A stretch of DNA of 64,000 nucleotides, from NCBI RefSeq assembly GCF_900116535.1, contig NZ_FPAU01000004.1, positions 590,290 through 654,289 on the forward strand, written 5' to 3'. This DNA comes from Kosakonia arachidis. GTDB lineage: Bacteria; Pseudomonadota; Gammaproteobacteria; Enterobacterales; Enterobacteriaceae. Under the pieces are notes generated by a model. The model did not search any database, was not told the origin of the DNA, and was given only the letters and a program-made list of their open reading frames with translations. Both the position numbers and the translations under genes were made by a program. Shown here one piece after another: positions 29,618-38,802 of this stretch. The first letter of the stretch is position 1. Each line of letters begins with the position of its first letter.

Positions 29618-30529
29618 TTACACCGAAATCACGGGATGACCGGTCATTGTCAAGCGTGTTATATCAGTATGTTGCAGTTGGGCAAACGCACCTAACGGCA
29701 GGGTTACCGTTTGCGGTTCGTGCCCGAAAGCCAGCCCGCTAATGACCGGGATCGTCAACTGCGAACGCAAGTAATCCACCATCTTTGTAAGATTGTAGCC
29801 CGCATCGTAATCGTTAGGTTGTGTGTTGGAGAAACTACCGAGAATGAGCGCGTTTTGCTGCCCCAGAATACCAGCGTGCAGCAATTGCAAAAGCATGCGC
29901 TCAACGCGATAAGGATGCTCATTGATATCTTCCACCGCCAAAATACCGCCTGGCATTGACGGCAACCATGGCGTGCCGATAAGTGACGTCAGCATTGCCA
30001 GATTTCCGCCCCATAGCGTCCCTTCAACATGGCATTGCGGTCCAGCGCCGTTCCACTCGATGCTGAAGGTCGGGCTGGTCAGGGCGCGCCAGAAGTGCTC
30101 CTGCGTGAATGCATCCAGTGTTTCTGCACCGAAATTACCCGCTAACATCGGGCCGCTAAAAGTAATCACCTTGCCGGTTGCCAACAGACCAAGCTGGATC
30201 GCCGAAAAATCACTGTGACCGCATATCAGCAGCGGTTGCTGTTGCTGACGCGCCGCGATGCCCTGCCAGTCAATATCGGCAAGCAAACGGCTGGCACCAT
30301 AACCGCCGCGCACCGGCATCACAATGGTATTGTTGCCCGCGAGGGTTGCCAGCGCGTTGATGTCGGCCAACCGCTCTTCATCGCTACCGGCAAACCGCTC
30401 GCTGCGCCGGGTGATGACCGATGGATTGGCGATGTGATGCCCCAGCTGCGTCAGACGTTCAACGGCAAGTGCTGCCGCGTGCTGATTAATGCAATAACCG
30501 GAAGGGGCGATCAAATGGATGGTGGACAT
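29618..30529 (-). CDS. ldcA: Murein tetrapeptide carboxypeptidase (L,D-carboxypeptidase A)
   Basis: LdcA removes the terminal D-alanine from recycled murein tetrapeptides in the cytoplasm, making tripeptide for reuse. It is a Ser-Glu-His serine peptidase of family S66. The 303-residue protein has the nucleophile region [12 protein letters not shown] near residues 102-113, the acidic region [15 protein letters not shown] near 205-219, and the histidine region [16 protein letters not shown] near 268-283. The ATG at 30529 has AAGGAAAT upstream. It is divergent from emtA, another murein enzyme. Confidence 0.95.
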   Translation of the reverse strand: MSTIHLIAPSGYCINQHAAALAVERLTQLGHHIANPSVITRRSERFAGSDEERLADINALATLAGNNTIVMPVRGGYGASRLLADIDWQGIAARQQQQPLLICGHSDFSAIQLGLLATGKVITFSGPMLAGNFGAETLDAFTQEHFWRALTSPTFSIEWNGAGPQCHVEGTLWGGNLAMLTSLIGTPWLPSMPGGILAVEDINEHPYRVERMLLQLLHAGILGQQNALILGSFSNTQPNDYDAGYNLTKMVDYLRSQLTIPVISGLAFGHEPQTVTLPLGAFAQLQHTDITRLTMTGHPVISV

Positions 30530-30630
30530 GGCATTTCCTTGCTGACATCTATAGGGAAACAGTTATCATGCCGCTAACCTGTACCGTTGTCATCCGCAGT
30601 GATGAGCCGTTCGAAGAAGGATTTGTTGGC

Positions 30631-31242
30631 GTGAAATTAAGATGGTTTGCTTTTTTAGTGGTACTTTTGGCCGGATGTAGTTCAAGACAGGATTACCGAC
30701 AGCCGGACTGGAATCCAGAGATACCGGTGAAACGGGCGATGCAATGGATGCCGATCTCCCAAAAGGCGGGCGCGGCGTGGGGTGTCAGCCCACGGCTGCT
30801 AACGGCGATGATTGCCGTGGAATCTGGGGGAAATCCGAACCTGGTGAGTAAATCCAATGCGGTGGGGCTGATGCAACTGAAAGCGTCAACCGCCGGACGT
30901 GAAGTCTACCGCTATATGGGATGGAGCGGTCAACCCTCCAGCAGCGAACTGAAAAATCCTGAACGCAATATTTCCATGGGCGCGGCCTATTTAAGCATTC
31001 TCGCACATGGACCGCTGGCGGGGATTCGTGACCAACAAGTAATGCAGTACGCGCTGGTGGTCTCCTACGTTAACGGCGCCGGGGCATTGCTGCGAACGTT
31101 CTCGTCGGATCGCGGCGAAGCGATTGATGAGATCAATGATTTGAGCGCTGACGCTTTTCTGAAACACGTGGCGGAGAAGCACCCCGCGCCACAAGCGCCG
31201 CGCTATATCTGGAAAGTACAAAAAGCAATGGATGCGATGTAA
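30631..31242 (+). CDS. emtA: EmtA (MltE), membrane-bound endo-type lytic transglycosylase
   Basis: EmtA cleaves murein glycan strands internally, making 1,6-anhydro products at the outer membrane. The 203-residue protein has a signal peptide and lipobox LLAGC (Cys16), and a lysozyme-like SLT domain with catalytic Glu64 in [12 protein letters not shown] chose the GTG at 30631, which gives the E. coli N-terminus MKLRWFAFL, with AAGGA upstream. An in-frame upstream ATG at 30568 would add an N-terminus that would spoil the signal peptide. Confidence 0.95.
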   Translation: MKLRWFAFLVVLLAGCSSRQDYRQPDWNPEIPVKRAMQWMPISQKAGAAWGVSPRLLTAMIAVESGGNPNLVSKSNAVGLMQLKASTAGREVYRYMGWSGQPSSSELKNPERNISMGAAYLSILAHGPLAGIRDQQVMQYALVVSYVNGAGALLRTFSSDRGEAIDEINDLSADAFLKHVAEKHPAPQAPRYIWKVQKAMDAM

Positions 31243-31974
31243 TCAGCGCACCCGGCTGGCGCGTTCGCGCGCCTCGCGCTCCAGGGCGAAGATAATGCGC
31301 TGGAGCTCGCGCTCAACGCCGGGGCTGACATTCAAAAATCGAAAGCTCAGGCGTGGCGTCACGATGGTGCTATTTTTCCCGTCCACCACTTTGCGTTCGC
31401 CGATCGCAATCAACTGTGCGTCAAAATAAAATTGCCCCCAGGACGCCATATCCAGTTCGACCTGCGAAAAGCGCATGCCCGGTTGCAGTGCTGCGGGTAA
31501 CTCGCCATCCAGCAGGGCGCCCATCCCCCCTAATGAAAGGTCGAACAAGCGAAAACGGATCTCCTTTTTGTCCGGCATCAACGCTTTACAAAAATAAGCT
31601 GGCTGGAGCGGGGCGCTGATGCGGAAATATTCACGGCGCTGAATAAACCACAGCGAATCCGGTAGCGAGGAAATAAACGCTGGCAGCGCCTGGAAATCAC
31701 CGGCTGCGAGCCCGGGCAGTGTGAATTCAACTTTGGCACCTTGTGTTTCAGCGGTAATGGTCACCTTCCCGGCACGCTGCACTGCGTTGTTCTCATACTC
31801 CTGGCTACCAAAATCCATCACCAGCTCTTCCGGATTGACTTCCAGTATCTTACTGATGAACTGACCGCTGCCCCAGGTAATGCAAACGGGCACCTGACTT
31901 TTTTGCAGATCGCGCAAAACACCCAATACGGCCAGAGGATTTTGTTTCAGGAACTGCTCACTGTAATTGCTCAC
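31243..31974 (-). CDS. ycgR: YcgR, cyclic-di-GMP-responsive flagellar brake protein
   Basis: YcgR binds cyclic di-GMP and slows the flagellar motor. It has an N-terminal YcgR domain (about 1-105) and a C-terminal PilZ domain with the c-di-GMP motif RREYFR (RxxxR) followed by DLSLGGMG (D/NxSxxG). I chose the GTG at 31974, giving 243 residues as in E. coli, because AAGGAG lies nine bases upstream. A GTG at 32001 has no ribosome-binding site. A sigma-28 promoter lies just upstream. It is convergent with emtA with no gap. Confidence 0.95.
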   Translation of the reverse strand: MSNYSEQFLKQNPLAVLGVLRDLQKSQVPVCITWGSGQFISKILEVNPEELVMDFGSQEYENNAVQRAGKVTITAETQGAKVEFTLPGLAAGDFQALPAFISSLPDSLWFIQRREYFRISAPLQPAYFCKALMPDKKEIRFRLFDLSLGGMGALLDGELPAALQPGMRFSQVELDMASWGQFYFDAQLIAIGERKVVDGKNSTIVTPRLSFRFLNVSPGVERELQRIIFALEREARERASRVR

Positions 31975-32013
31975 GCCGAATGGCTCCTTGATGACTGACA
32001 CACCGTCTTTGGG

Positions 32014-32040
32014 TTATCGGCAATCTCAGAGAGAACTTAA
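32014..32040 (-). promoter_or_regulatory. Sigma-28 (FliA) class-3 flagellar promoter of ycgR
   Basis: On the minus strand TTAAGTTC is followed by exactly eleven bases and then GCCGATAA, matching the FliA consensus TAAAGTTT-N11-GCCGATAA with an exact -10 element. It lies about 40 bases before the ycgR start. YcgR is a FliA-dependent gene in E. coli. Confidence 0.85.
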
Positions 32041-32185
32041 TACAAATATTGCGAAAAATTTTCCCCGAAGAGTGGGATTAAGTCTGTGAGATGAAAAAGT
32101 TTTGTCGCCGACAACTATACTGTAGCTAATGCGCCGCCGTTGTGGTGCGTGCGTGTAAATGAAACAAGCAGAAGGAGAGAGTAAA

Positions 32186-32440
32186 ATGGGCATTCTCGCG
32201 TGGATCCTTTTTGGTTTGATTGCTGGCGTTATTGCTAAATTAATCATGCCCGGACGGGATGGTGGCGGATTTATTCTGACTTGTATTCTGGGAATTGTGG
32301 GGGCGGTAGTCGGGGGCTGGCTGGCTACAACATTTGGTTTTGGTGGCGATATTACCGGCTTTAATCTGCACAGCTTCCTTGTTGCGGTCGTTGGCGCCAT
32401 CGTGGTGCTGGCGGTATTCAGGCTATTGCGCAGAGATTAA
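32186..32440 (+). CDS. ymgE: YmgE, GlsB/YeaQ/YmgE-family small membrane protein
   Basis: An 84-residue protein almost entirely hydrophobic, with three predicted helices separated by Gly-rich turns (PGRDGGGF, GGWLATTFG). It matches E. coli YmgE. The family was named from its association with transglycosylase genes, but members are general stress-related membrane proteins of unclear function. The ATG at 32186 has AAGGAGA upstream and gives the E. coli length. Confidence 0.94.
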   Translation: MGILAWILFGLIAGVIAKLIMPGRDGGGFILTCILGIVGAVVGGWLATTFGFGGDITGFNLHSFLVAVVGAIVVLAVFRLLRRD

Positions 32441-32455
32441 AACTTCCGCTTCAGT

Positions 32456-32484
32456 AAAAAGGCCGCAATCGCTGCGGCCTTTTT
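32456..32484. terminator. Bidirectional terminator between ymgE and treA
   Basis: AAAAAGGCCGCA-ATCGC-TGCGGCCTTTTT is a perfect 12-base stem flanked by A and T runs, between two convergent genes. Confidence 0.95.
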
Positions 32485-32489
32485 CATGT

Positions 32490-34190
32490 TTACTGCGCGG
32501 ATTTTTGTTCGACAGGCGCAGGTTGTTGTGAGGTGGACGCAGGTTGTGTCTGCGGCACGTTGTCGCAGGGTTTCTCTTTCGGACATACCAGATCCAGCAT
32601 TTTCAGCGTGACACCATTAGTCCAGCCAAAGCCGTCTTGCAGCGGGTACTCGCCGCCGCCGCCGCCCGTACCGGTGGTACTGACATCATATTTTTCCACC
32701 AGCTTTTTCTCTCGGTCGTAGGTGTGCTGAACATTGGTCAGAAAACGCCAGCTCACCTCCTGCGACAGTTTCTGATGTTGGTAATTTTGCAGCCCCTCGG
32801 CGGCAACCCATTGCAGCGGTGCCCAGCCGTTAGGCGCATCCCACTGTTGCCCGCTATTCACGGTGGTGGTGGTGATGCCACCAGGTTTCAGTAGTCGCGC
32901 CTGTGTGGCGGCAGCCACTTTATCCGCACGATCCTTCGCTGCCGCGTTGACAAACAGCGGGAAGAGCGCCGCTGCCGTAAGCTGGTTTCTGACCTTATGG
33001 GTTTTCAGATCATAATCCGCATACCAGCCCTCTTTTTCATTCCAAAGATTGGCTTCGATGCCTTTCTGCCGTGCGGTGGCAAGGGCTTCATACTGGGCGG
33101 CTTTTGTCGCATCCCCGGAAACCTGATAGCCGCGGGCAAGCATTTTTTCCATTTTGAACATCAACGCGTTCAGATCCACGGGCACAATGCTGGTGGTTCG
33201 GATGGTACCGAGCTGCTGCGGGTTATCCATCCAGCGCGAGCTGAAATCCCAGCCCGAGGCTGCAGCGGAACGTAAATCGCGATAGATCTCCGTGGCAGGG
33301 CGGTTGGGGTTATTTTTAGCCGTAGTGACATCATCAAGCCACGACTCCGGACGTGGCGTATCGCGGTCGTCCCAGTAACGGTTTAATACGGTTCCGTCAT
33401 TCAGTTTCACTACGCGCTGGCTGGCCTGGCCCGGTTGCAGGCTATCGGCGCCTTCCATCCAGTAGTGATACTCTTTTTCCATCTGCGGCAGCCAGGTTTT
33501 CAGTGCCTCATCGCCATCATGGGTGGCCAGCAGTTCAACCATCAAGGCGAAAAACGGCGGCTGTGACCGGCTCAGATAGTAGGTACGATTGCCATTGGGA
33601 ATATGTCCCCAGGTATCAATTTCATGCGCGAAGTTGGTGACCATATCGTTGATCATGTCCCAATGTCCGCTTTCGGCGAGGCCCAGCATCGTAAAATAGC
33701 TATCCCAGTAATAAACTTCGCGGAAACGACCGCCTGGCACAACATAGGGTTTTGGCAGTGGCAGCAAGGAATCCCACTTACCGACGCTACCGGTTGTGCG
33801 CGTCAGCACAGGCCACAGGCCGTCGATATGCTCGCGCAGGCTCTGCCCTTCAGGCGGAACATAGGCCTCGCCTTCCTTCGGTAAGGTAAAGTTAAGATCG
33901 ACGAAGTGGCGCAAATCGAAGCTGGTTTGGTTACGCTGCATACGGTAATCCGCCAGGATCATCAGCGGATCGCCGTTGGGTACGGCATCTGCAAAGGTTT
34001 TTTGATCGGGAAAGAGTTTGGCGCTTTGCACATCGTTAAATAGTGGCCCGAGCAGGACATCCGGTGATTGCTGCGCATTCGGGGCATCTGCGGACAGCGC
34101 CTGCGGAACAACAGCAAGTAATGCCCCACTTAAAACGACGTGCATTGCCAGCAACAGCGAGCGCGGCTGGCGCATAACAGGTTTTATCAT
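32490..34190 (-). CDS. treA: Periplasmic trehalase
   Basis: TreA (GH37) splits trehalose into two glucose molecules in the periplasm and is induced by osmotic stress in E. coli. The 566-residue protein has a signal peptide (about 1-34), the trehalase signature [18 protein letters not shown] near residue 150, and the second signature [13 protein letters not shown] near 447-459, plus the Gly-rich [21 protein letters not shown]. The C-terminus is Gln/Pro-rich and unconserved. I chose the ATG at 34190 over an adjacent TTG (34193), with AAGGAG upstream. Confidence 0.96.
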   Translation of the reverse strand: MIKPVMRQPRSLLLAMHVVLSGALLAVVPQALSADAPNAQQSPDVLLGPLFNDVQSAKLFPDQKTFADAVPNGDPLMILADYRMQRNQTSFDLRHFVDLNFTLPKEGEAYVPPEGQSLREHIDGLWPVLTRTTGSVGKWDSLLPLPKPYVVPGGRFREVYYWDSYFTMLGLAESGHWDMINDMVTNFAHEIDTWGHIPNGNRTYYLSRSQPPFFALMVELLATHDGDEALKTWLPQMEKEYHYWMEGADSLQPGQASQRVVKLNDGTVLNRYWDDRDTPRPESWLDDVTTAKNNPNRPATEIYRDLRSAAASGWDFSSRWMDNPQQLGTIRTTSIVPVDLNALMFKMEKMLARGYQVSGDATKAAQYEALATARQKGIEANLWNEKEGWYADYDLKTHKVRNQLTAAALFPLFVNAAAKDRADKVAAATQARLLKPGGITTTTVNSGQQWDAPNGWAPLQWVAAEGLQNYQHQKLSQEVSWRFLTNVQHTYDREKKLVEKYDVSTTGTGGGGGEYPLQDGFGWTNGVTLKMLDLVCPKEKPCDNVPQTQPASTSQQPAPVEQKSAQ

Positions 34191-35150
34191 CAATCATTCT
34201 CCTTGGACTGGCGCATCACGGCACCGCTGACATCAATCTTGTCCAAACCTTAGACGAATATCAGATAAATCGCGTGCCTGGTTTGGCATTTTGCGCGATT
34301 CCAGACTATTTCCCCGTCTACCTGGGACGAAAAAGCTTTTTTCCGCAAAAGTGTGACCGTCGTTGATCAATGCGGCGGGGCTATAGTTTTAGCAGATCAA
34401 ATCTTAGAGCGATAAAAAATGGACAATATTGCGGCAAATCAATGTGGCTGAAAGGTTTCATTTAATGTGAATTCAAAGCGATTAAGTATCGCTAAATAGT
34501 TTCATACGAAGAATATTCTCTCTCGTAACAACCGGCGATACCGCTATGAAATAGTTTTGTGCGTGACTATGTGCGTTTGGTAAAAGGATGCTCGTCGCAC
34601 AATATATTTTCCAATGCTGACAAAAGAATCCTAAATAGGGTGTGAAAGTGCTTAAACCTTGCATTTAATCGGGAATTACAGCTACCAGATATTGTAGTAT
34701 TTATTCGTATGTTTATGCTTTTAGGAATACTCCTATCACCTTATTTTTATTATATGCTAAGAAAGAGATGGTGGATATTATATATTTAATTTCAGTTGGT
34801 TATGGGGTTTTTAGCTTAATGAACTGGTGTGATAGTTTGCTGATTTTAATAATTCCTTCCCCAAGTGAAATTTTTTGTTAAGAATCATCTTAATTTGCAA
34901 AAAAATTAAATAATCCTATTTCATCAGGTCGGAGAACGTATTGAATTGAATAACCCGATCTGTAAAATTGTGTCATGATAGTCAATGAAAAGTAATAATA
35001 TTGCGGCCTTGTTATGTGCAGGCTCGTGCGGTAGCTATGCCTTTTATTAATTATCACGGCGTTTTGCTGGAATATTTAGAGCGATTTAACTGCTGCTTTC
35101 CGAAACGCTCCTGGTCAACACAGTAATATATTTGCAATGGAAAAAACTCT
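34191..35150. other. AT-rich spacer at the left edge of the T6SS island
   Basis: A 960-base gap between divergent treA and the T6SS operon. The first 240 bases are of ordinary composition and should hold the treA promoter. From about 34,420 to 35,100 the sequence is strongly AT-rich, typical of H-NS-bound horizontally acquired DNA, and presumably includes the T6SS promoter. Only short frames are seen, described separately. In E. coli K-12 the genes after treA are dha genes, which are absent here. Confidence 0.6.
34709..34881 (+). pseudogene. Possible decayed small membrane-protein gene
   Basis: Two overlapping short frames read as hydrophobic peptides. One starts with an ATG at 34709 (MFMLLGILLSPYFYYML, stop at 34787-34789). 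The other starts with an ATG at 34768 (MVDIIYLISVGYGVFSL, stop TAA at 34879-34881). Joined by a one-base shift they would give a protein of roughly 55-60 residues with two membrane segments, as if one gene had been frameshifted. AT-rich DNA yields hydrophobic frames by chance, so this is weak. Confidence 0.2.
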
Positions 35151-35645
35151 ATGAACATGCGAATGGTCCTGGCTCTTCTTTTTGTCTTTGGCATTAGTGG
35201 ATGTAAAGCGCCACCGAAACCGGCTCCGAGCGACGACACCATTGTTACCAGTGAAGTGAATGGTGTTACATTAACTCACCGTTATGCTGTTAGTGCTCCA
35301 ACCGAATTTACCCCCATTAACCAAAACTATCGGGCTCTCTACCCGGCATCTGTCATGAGCAAGCCGGATTTCGGCGGCAAAGTGATACGCCAGCTTGAAA
35401 CCGGTAAAACTTATGTTGTTCTGGGGCAGGTAGAGCACTTCTGGATGGCGCTGGCTGATGAAGGGAAGGAAGAGCTGATTGGTTATGTGCCGATGCGCGC
35501 CGTGGTGAAAAGCGAGCTGTATGACAAAACGCTGCGTGAAGACCGTCGTCGCAGAGTTGTGCCGAAAAAACAGACCTGCGTGACGGTAGACGGCAGCGGC
35601 AAAGCCTGCAAAAACGCTAACTCAGGAACCTGGATCATCGATTAA
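35151..35645 (+). CDS. T6SS-linked lipoprotein with SH3-like domain
   Basis: A 164-residue predicted lipoprotein at the head of the T6SS operon. The N-terminus has a hydrophobic segment and lipobox ISGC (Cys18). The middle (about 60-120) has the pattern of a bacterial SH3-like domain, with LETGKTYVVLGQVEHFWMALAD and an IGYVPMRAVV end. The last 30 residues have a basic cluster (RRRRVVPKK) and two cysteines that could form a disulfide. Function is unknown; SH3b domains often bind peptidoglycan or proteins, so an accessory role near the TssJLM complex is possible. tssJ follows by about 20 bases. Confidence 0.75.
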   Translation: MNMRMVLALLFVFGISGCKAPPKPAPSDDTIVTSEVNGVTLTHRYAVSAPTEFTPINQNYRALYPASVMSKPDFGGKVIRQLETGKTYVVLGQVEHFWMALADEGKEELIGYVPMRAVVKSELYDKTLREDRRRRVVPKKQTCVTVDGSGKACKNANSGTWIID

Positions 35646-35668
35646 TCCAGCCGTGACGAGTGCCAGAT

Positions 35669-36175
35669 ATGAATAATAATGCTGTTGTGCGCCAGCTCTG
35701 TCTGGTGTTTCTCTTTGTGCTGGCCACCCTGGCCAGCGGTTGTGGATCTTCTTCACACAGCGTACCTACCAGCTACAACCTTCAGTTCAGGGCTCATCCG
35801 CAAATCAATGAGTCCGCTCCCCTTAAAGTCAGGGTTCTGCTGTTGAAATCGGACGCCACGTTTATGTCTGCCGATTTCTGGTCGCTGCAAAATAACGCTG
35901 ACAGCGTGCTGGGTGCCAACCTGCTCAACAGCGATGAATTTTTCCTGATGCCCGGTCAGTTGTCGAAAACGCTCAGTGGCAAAAGCGCGCCGGAGGCGCG
36001 TTACATCGGCGTGATCGCGGAATATCAGGCACTCGATGGCAAGAAATGGCGTATCTCCCTGCCGCTTCCGGTGCAGGGTGAGAGCCACTTCTACGAATTC
36101 TGGAAATCTTCTGCGGATGAACTGCAAGCGAATCTTTTCCTCGACATCAATGGAATTCGCGTCATTTCCAAATAG
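35669..36175 (+). CDS. tssJ: TssJ, T6SS outer-membrane lipoprotein
   Basis: TssJ anchors the TssJLM membrane complex in the outer membrane through contact with TssM. The 168-residue protein has a signal peptide with lipobox LASGC and then the transthyretin-like TssJ fold, with PLKVRVLLLKSDATFM and DFFLMPGQ-like segments. I chose the ATG at 35669, with GACGAG upstream. An in-frame GTG at 35660 is the alternative. It is followed by tssK after 24 bases. Confidence 0.88.
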   Translation: MNNNAVVRQLCLVFLFVLATLASGCGSSSHSVPTSYNLQFRAHPQINESAPLKVRVLLLKSDATFMSADFWSLQNNADSVLGANLLNSDEFFLMPGQLSKTLSGKSAPEARYIGVIAEYQALDGKKWRISLPLPVQGESHFYEFWKSSADELQANLFLDINGIRVISK

Positions 36176-36199
36176 CGCCAGCTTAAACAGGAAAACAGC

Positions 36200-37543
36200 A
36201 TGAATAAAGCAGAAAAGGTCATATGGACTGAAGGTATGTTTCTGCGTCCTCATCATTTTCAGCGTGCAGAAAGTTACCTGCAACATCACATTCGTGAATG
36301 GGGGACACTGCAACGCCCGTACCTTTGGGGCTACCTGGATCTTGAACTGGATGACGCGATGTTACGTCAGGGATGCATCGCCCTGAGCTCTGCCAGTGGG
36401 TTACTGCCGGATGGCACTTTTTTCTCTTTCCACGACGCACGCCAGGCGCCTGCGCCGCTGGCTATCCCGGACAACACAAGCAATGAGCGCGTTGTTCTGG
36501 CATTACCGGCGCGACGCGGCGGACGTGACGAAGTTATTTTTAGCGAAGAGAAAGATTCGCTGGCGCGTTACGTCACCTGGGAAAGCGAAGTGGATGACGA
36601 CAACGCCATGTCCGTCGGGCCGGCTGCCGTGCAATTTGGTCGCTTGCGGCTAAAACTGATGCTGGAAAAAGATCTGAGCGCCGAATGGACAGCCATTGGC
36701 GTGGTTCACGTGCTGGAGAAGCGTAACGATAATCACGTTCGCCTCGATACGCGTTATATCCCGCCGGTACTCAATGCCATCAATAGTCCGTTGCTGTATG
36801 GCGTGCTTAGCGATCTACAAAGCTTGCTGATGCAGCGTAGCCAGCAAATAGGTCAGCGTCTGCGCCAGCCGGGGCGTTTTAATACCTCGGAAATGGTGGA
36901 ATTCACGCTGCTGGCGCTGATCAATCATCATCTTGGCGAGGTAGCGCATCTGAAAACGCTGCCGATGATCCACCCGGAAGCGCTGTGGCGTAGCTGGCTG
37001 CCGTTCGCCACGGAGCTGACGACCTGGACCGCAGCGCGTTCACCGGAAGAGACACTGCCGGTTTATGATCATGACGATCTCGCGGGCTGCTTCAGCAAAT
37101 TGCAATTAATGCTGCGTCAGGGGTTGTCGCTGGTGATGGAAGAACACGCGATCCAGCTTCCGCTCACCGAACGTACCCATGGCCTGAATGTCGCTACGTT
37201 ACCGAATACCAGCATGGCACGGGAGTTCGGCTTTGTGCTGGCGGTCAAGGCCAGCGTGCCGGGTGAGATCCTGCAAACCCACTTCCCGGCGCAGATGAAA
37301 GTCGCCCCGGTCACCAAAATCCGCGATCTGGTACAGCTTCAGTTGCCTGGCATGATGCTGCGGGCCATGCCGGTCGCGCCGCCGCAGATTCCGTGGCATG
37401 CCGGTTACAACTATTTCGAACTGGAAAAAGGCGGCGAACTCTGGAACGAAATGGAGAAATCGGGGGCCTTCGCACTGCATCTTGCGGGCGAATTCCCGGG
37501 TCTTGATATGGAGTTTTGGGCCATCCGTAGCCCGACTGAATAA
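36200..37543 (+). CDS. tssK: TssK, T6SS baseplate trimer
   Basis: TssK links the T6SS baseplate (TssEFG) to the TssJLM membrane complex. The 447-residue protein has the family start VIWTEGMFLRPHHFQ and the segments RYIPPVLNAINSP and FNTSEMVEFTLLALINHH. The C-terminal domain, predicted receptor-like, ends ELEKGGELWNEM. The ATG is preceded by CAGGAAAACAG. It lies between tssJ and tssL in the usual order. Confidence 0.95.
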   Translation: MNKAEKVIWTEGMFLRPHHFQRAESYLQHHIREWGTLQRPYLWGYLDLELDDAMLRQGCIALSSASGLLPDGTFFSFHDARQAPAPLAIPDNTSNERVVLALPARRGGRDEVIFSEEKDSLARYVTWESEVDDDNAMSVGPAAVQFGRLRLKLMLEKDLSAEWTAIGVVHVLEKRNDNHVRLDTRYIPPVLNAINSPLLYGVLSDLQSLLMQRSQQIGQRLRQPGRFNTSEMVEFTLLALINHHLGEVAHLKTLPMIHPEALWRSWLPFATELTTWTAARSPEETLPVYDHDDLAGCFSKLQLMLRQGLSLVMEEHAIQLPLTERTHGLNVATLPNTSMAREFGFVLAVKASVPGEILQTHFPAQMKVAPVTKIRDLVQLQLPGMMLRAMPVAPPQIPWHAGYNYFELEKGGELWNEMEKSGAFALHLAGEFPGLDMEFWAIRSPTE

Positions 37544-37560
37544 GAGAGCGAGCGCACAAT

Positions 37561-38799
37561 ATGCAGGAACCAAACGTCGCCGGCAGTGATGCCGCTCTGG
37601 CAGGAGCCAGTGGTAACAATCCTTTGGTCGCAGCGGCAAACCCGCTACTTAATGCGATACCGCAAATCCGCTTTTCGGTCTCACATGACGATCAAAGCGG
37701 TTTACGTCAGCATTTAATTGATGAGATCCGCCGTTTTGAGGTGCGCTGCCAGCAATCCGGGCTAGCCTACGAGGTGATCGTCGGTGCGCGCTACTGCCTC
37801 TGTACAGCGCTGGATGAAGCCGCAGCGCTGACGCCGTGGGGCAGCCGTGGCGTCTGGTCCGGCAGCGGTCTGCTGGTGACATTCCACAACGAAACCTGGG
37901 GCGGGGAGAAATTCTTCCAACTGCTGGCGCGGCTGTCGCAAAACCCGCGCGAGCATATCGCGTTGCTGGAACTGATCAACTTCTGCCTGCTGCTTGGCTT
38001 TGAAGGCCGTTACCGGGTGATGGACAACGGCCGTACCCAACTGGAAACCATCAAACAGCGCCTGTGGCAGATGATCCGGGGTGTGCGCGGTAACTATCCG
38101 CCGCCGCTTTCGCCGCACCCGGAAGATCAACCGGTGATGCGCAAACTCTGGCGTCCGGTGATCCCATTATGGGCCTGCGTCGGGCTCGCGGGCTTCCTCG
38201 CCTGCCTGTTCTATATCGTGCTCAACTGGCGGCTTGGCGACAACACCAGCCCGGTATTGGCGAAAATCTATCAGACGCAATTGCCGGAAGCCGCCATTGC
38301 CCAGCCAGCGGCGAGTGCGCCGCCAGTGCTTAATCTGCGTGCCTTCCTGCGCCCGGAAATTCAACAAGGGCTGGTGGTGGTGCGCGATGAAGCCGATCGC
38401 AGCGTGGTGACCTTAAAAGGCGATGGGCTGTTTGCCTCCGGTTCAACGGTGGCGCGGGAGAGTTACGAACCGGTGATCGACCGTGTTGCCCAGGCAATGA
38501 ACAATGTCAGCGGCCGCATTCTGGTGGTCGGTTTTAGCGATAACGTGCCGATCCGCAGCGCGCGATTCGCCTCTAACTACGAGCTCTCTCTGGAGCGCGC
38601 TCGCTCGGTGCAGTCGCTGCTGCAAAAACATCTGTCGCAGCCGGAACGCGTGAAAGCAGAAGGGCGAGGGGAGATGAACCCGATCGCACCGAATAACACG
38701 CCGGAAAACCGCGCCCGCAACCGCCGCGTAGAGATTACTTTGCTGGTGTCGCCGGAGAATACGGCCGCCGAGCTGAACGGACTGCCGCAAGGAAACTAA
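37561..38799 (+). CDS. tssL: TssL with C-terminal OmpA domain
   Basis: TssL (IcmH/DotU family) is an inner-membrane component of the T6SS envelope complex. The 412-residue protein has a cytoplasmic DotU domain (about 25-195), a membrane helix at about 203-225, and a periplasmic OmpA/MotB-type peptidoglycan-binding domain (about 280-400) with FSDNVPI and NRARNRRVEI motifs. This is the evolved form of TssL that binds murein itself, so no separate TagL-type protein is needed. It follows tssK by 17 bases and is followed by tssM after three. Confidence 0.95.
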   Translation: MQEPNVAGSDAALAGASGNNPLVAAANPLLNAIPQIRFSVSHDDQSGLRQHLIDEIRRFEVRCQQSGLAYEVIVGARYCLCTALDEAAALTPWGSRGVWSGSGLLVTFHNETWGGEKFFQLLARLSQNPREHIALLELINFCLLLGFEGRYRVMDNGRTQLETIKQRLWQMIRGVRGNYPPPLSPHPEDQPVMRKLWRPVIPLWACVGLAGFLACLFYIVLNWRLGDNTSPVLAKIYQTQLPEAAIAQPAASAPPVLNLRAFLRPEIQQGLVVVRDEADRSVVTLKGDGLFASGSTVARESYEPVIDRVAQAMNNVSGRILVVGFSDNVPIRSARFASNYELSLERARSVQSLLQKHLSQPERVKAEGRGEMNPIAPNNTPENRARNRRVEITLLVSPENTAAELNGLPQGN

Positions 38800-38802
38800 A
38801 GG

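Noticed and set aside
34482..34664. 60-residue minus-strand frame in the AT-rich spacer
   Set aside because: No ribosome-binding site, no recognisable domain and composition as expected by chance in AT-rich DNA.
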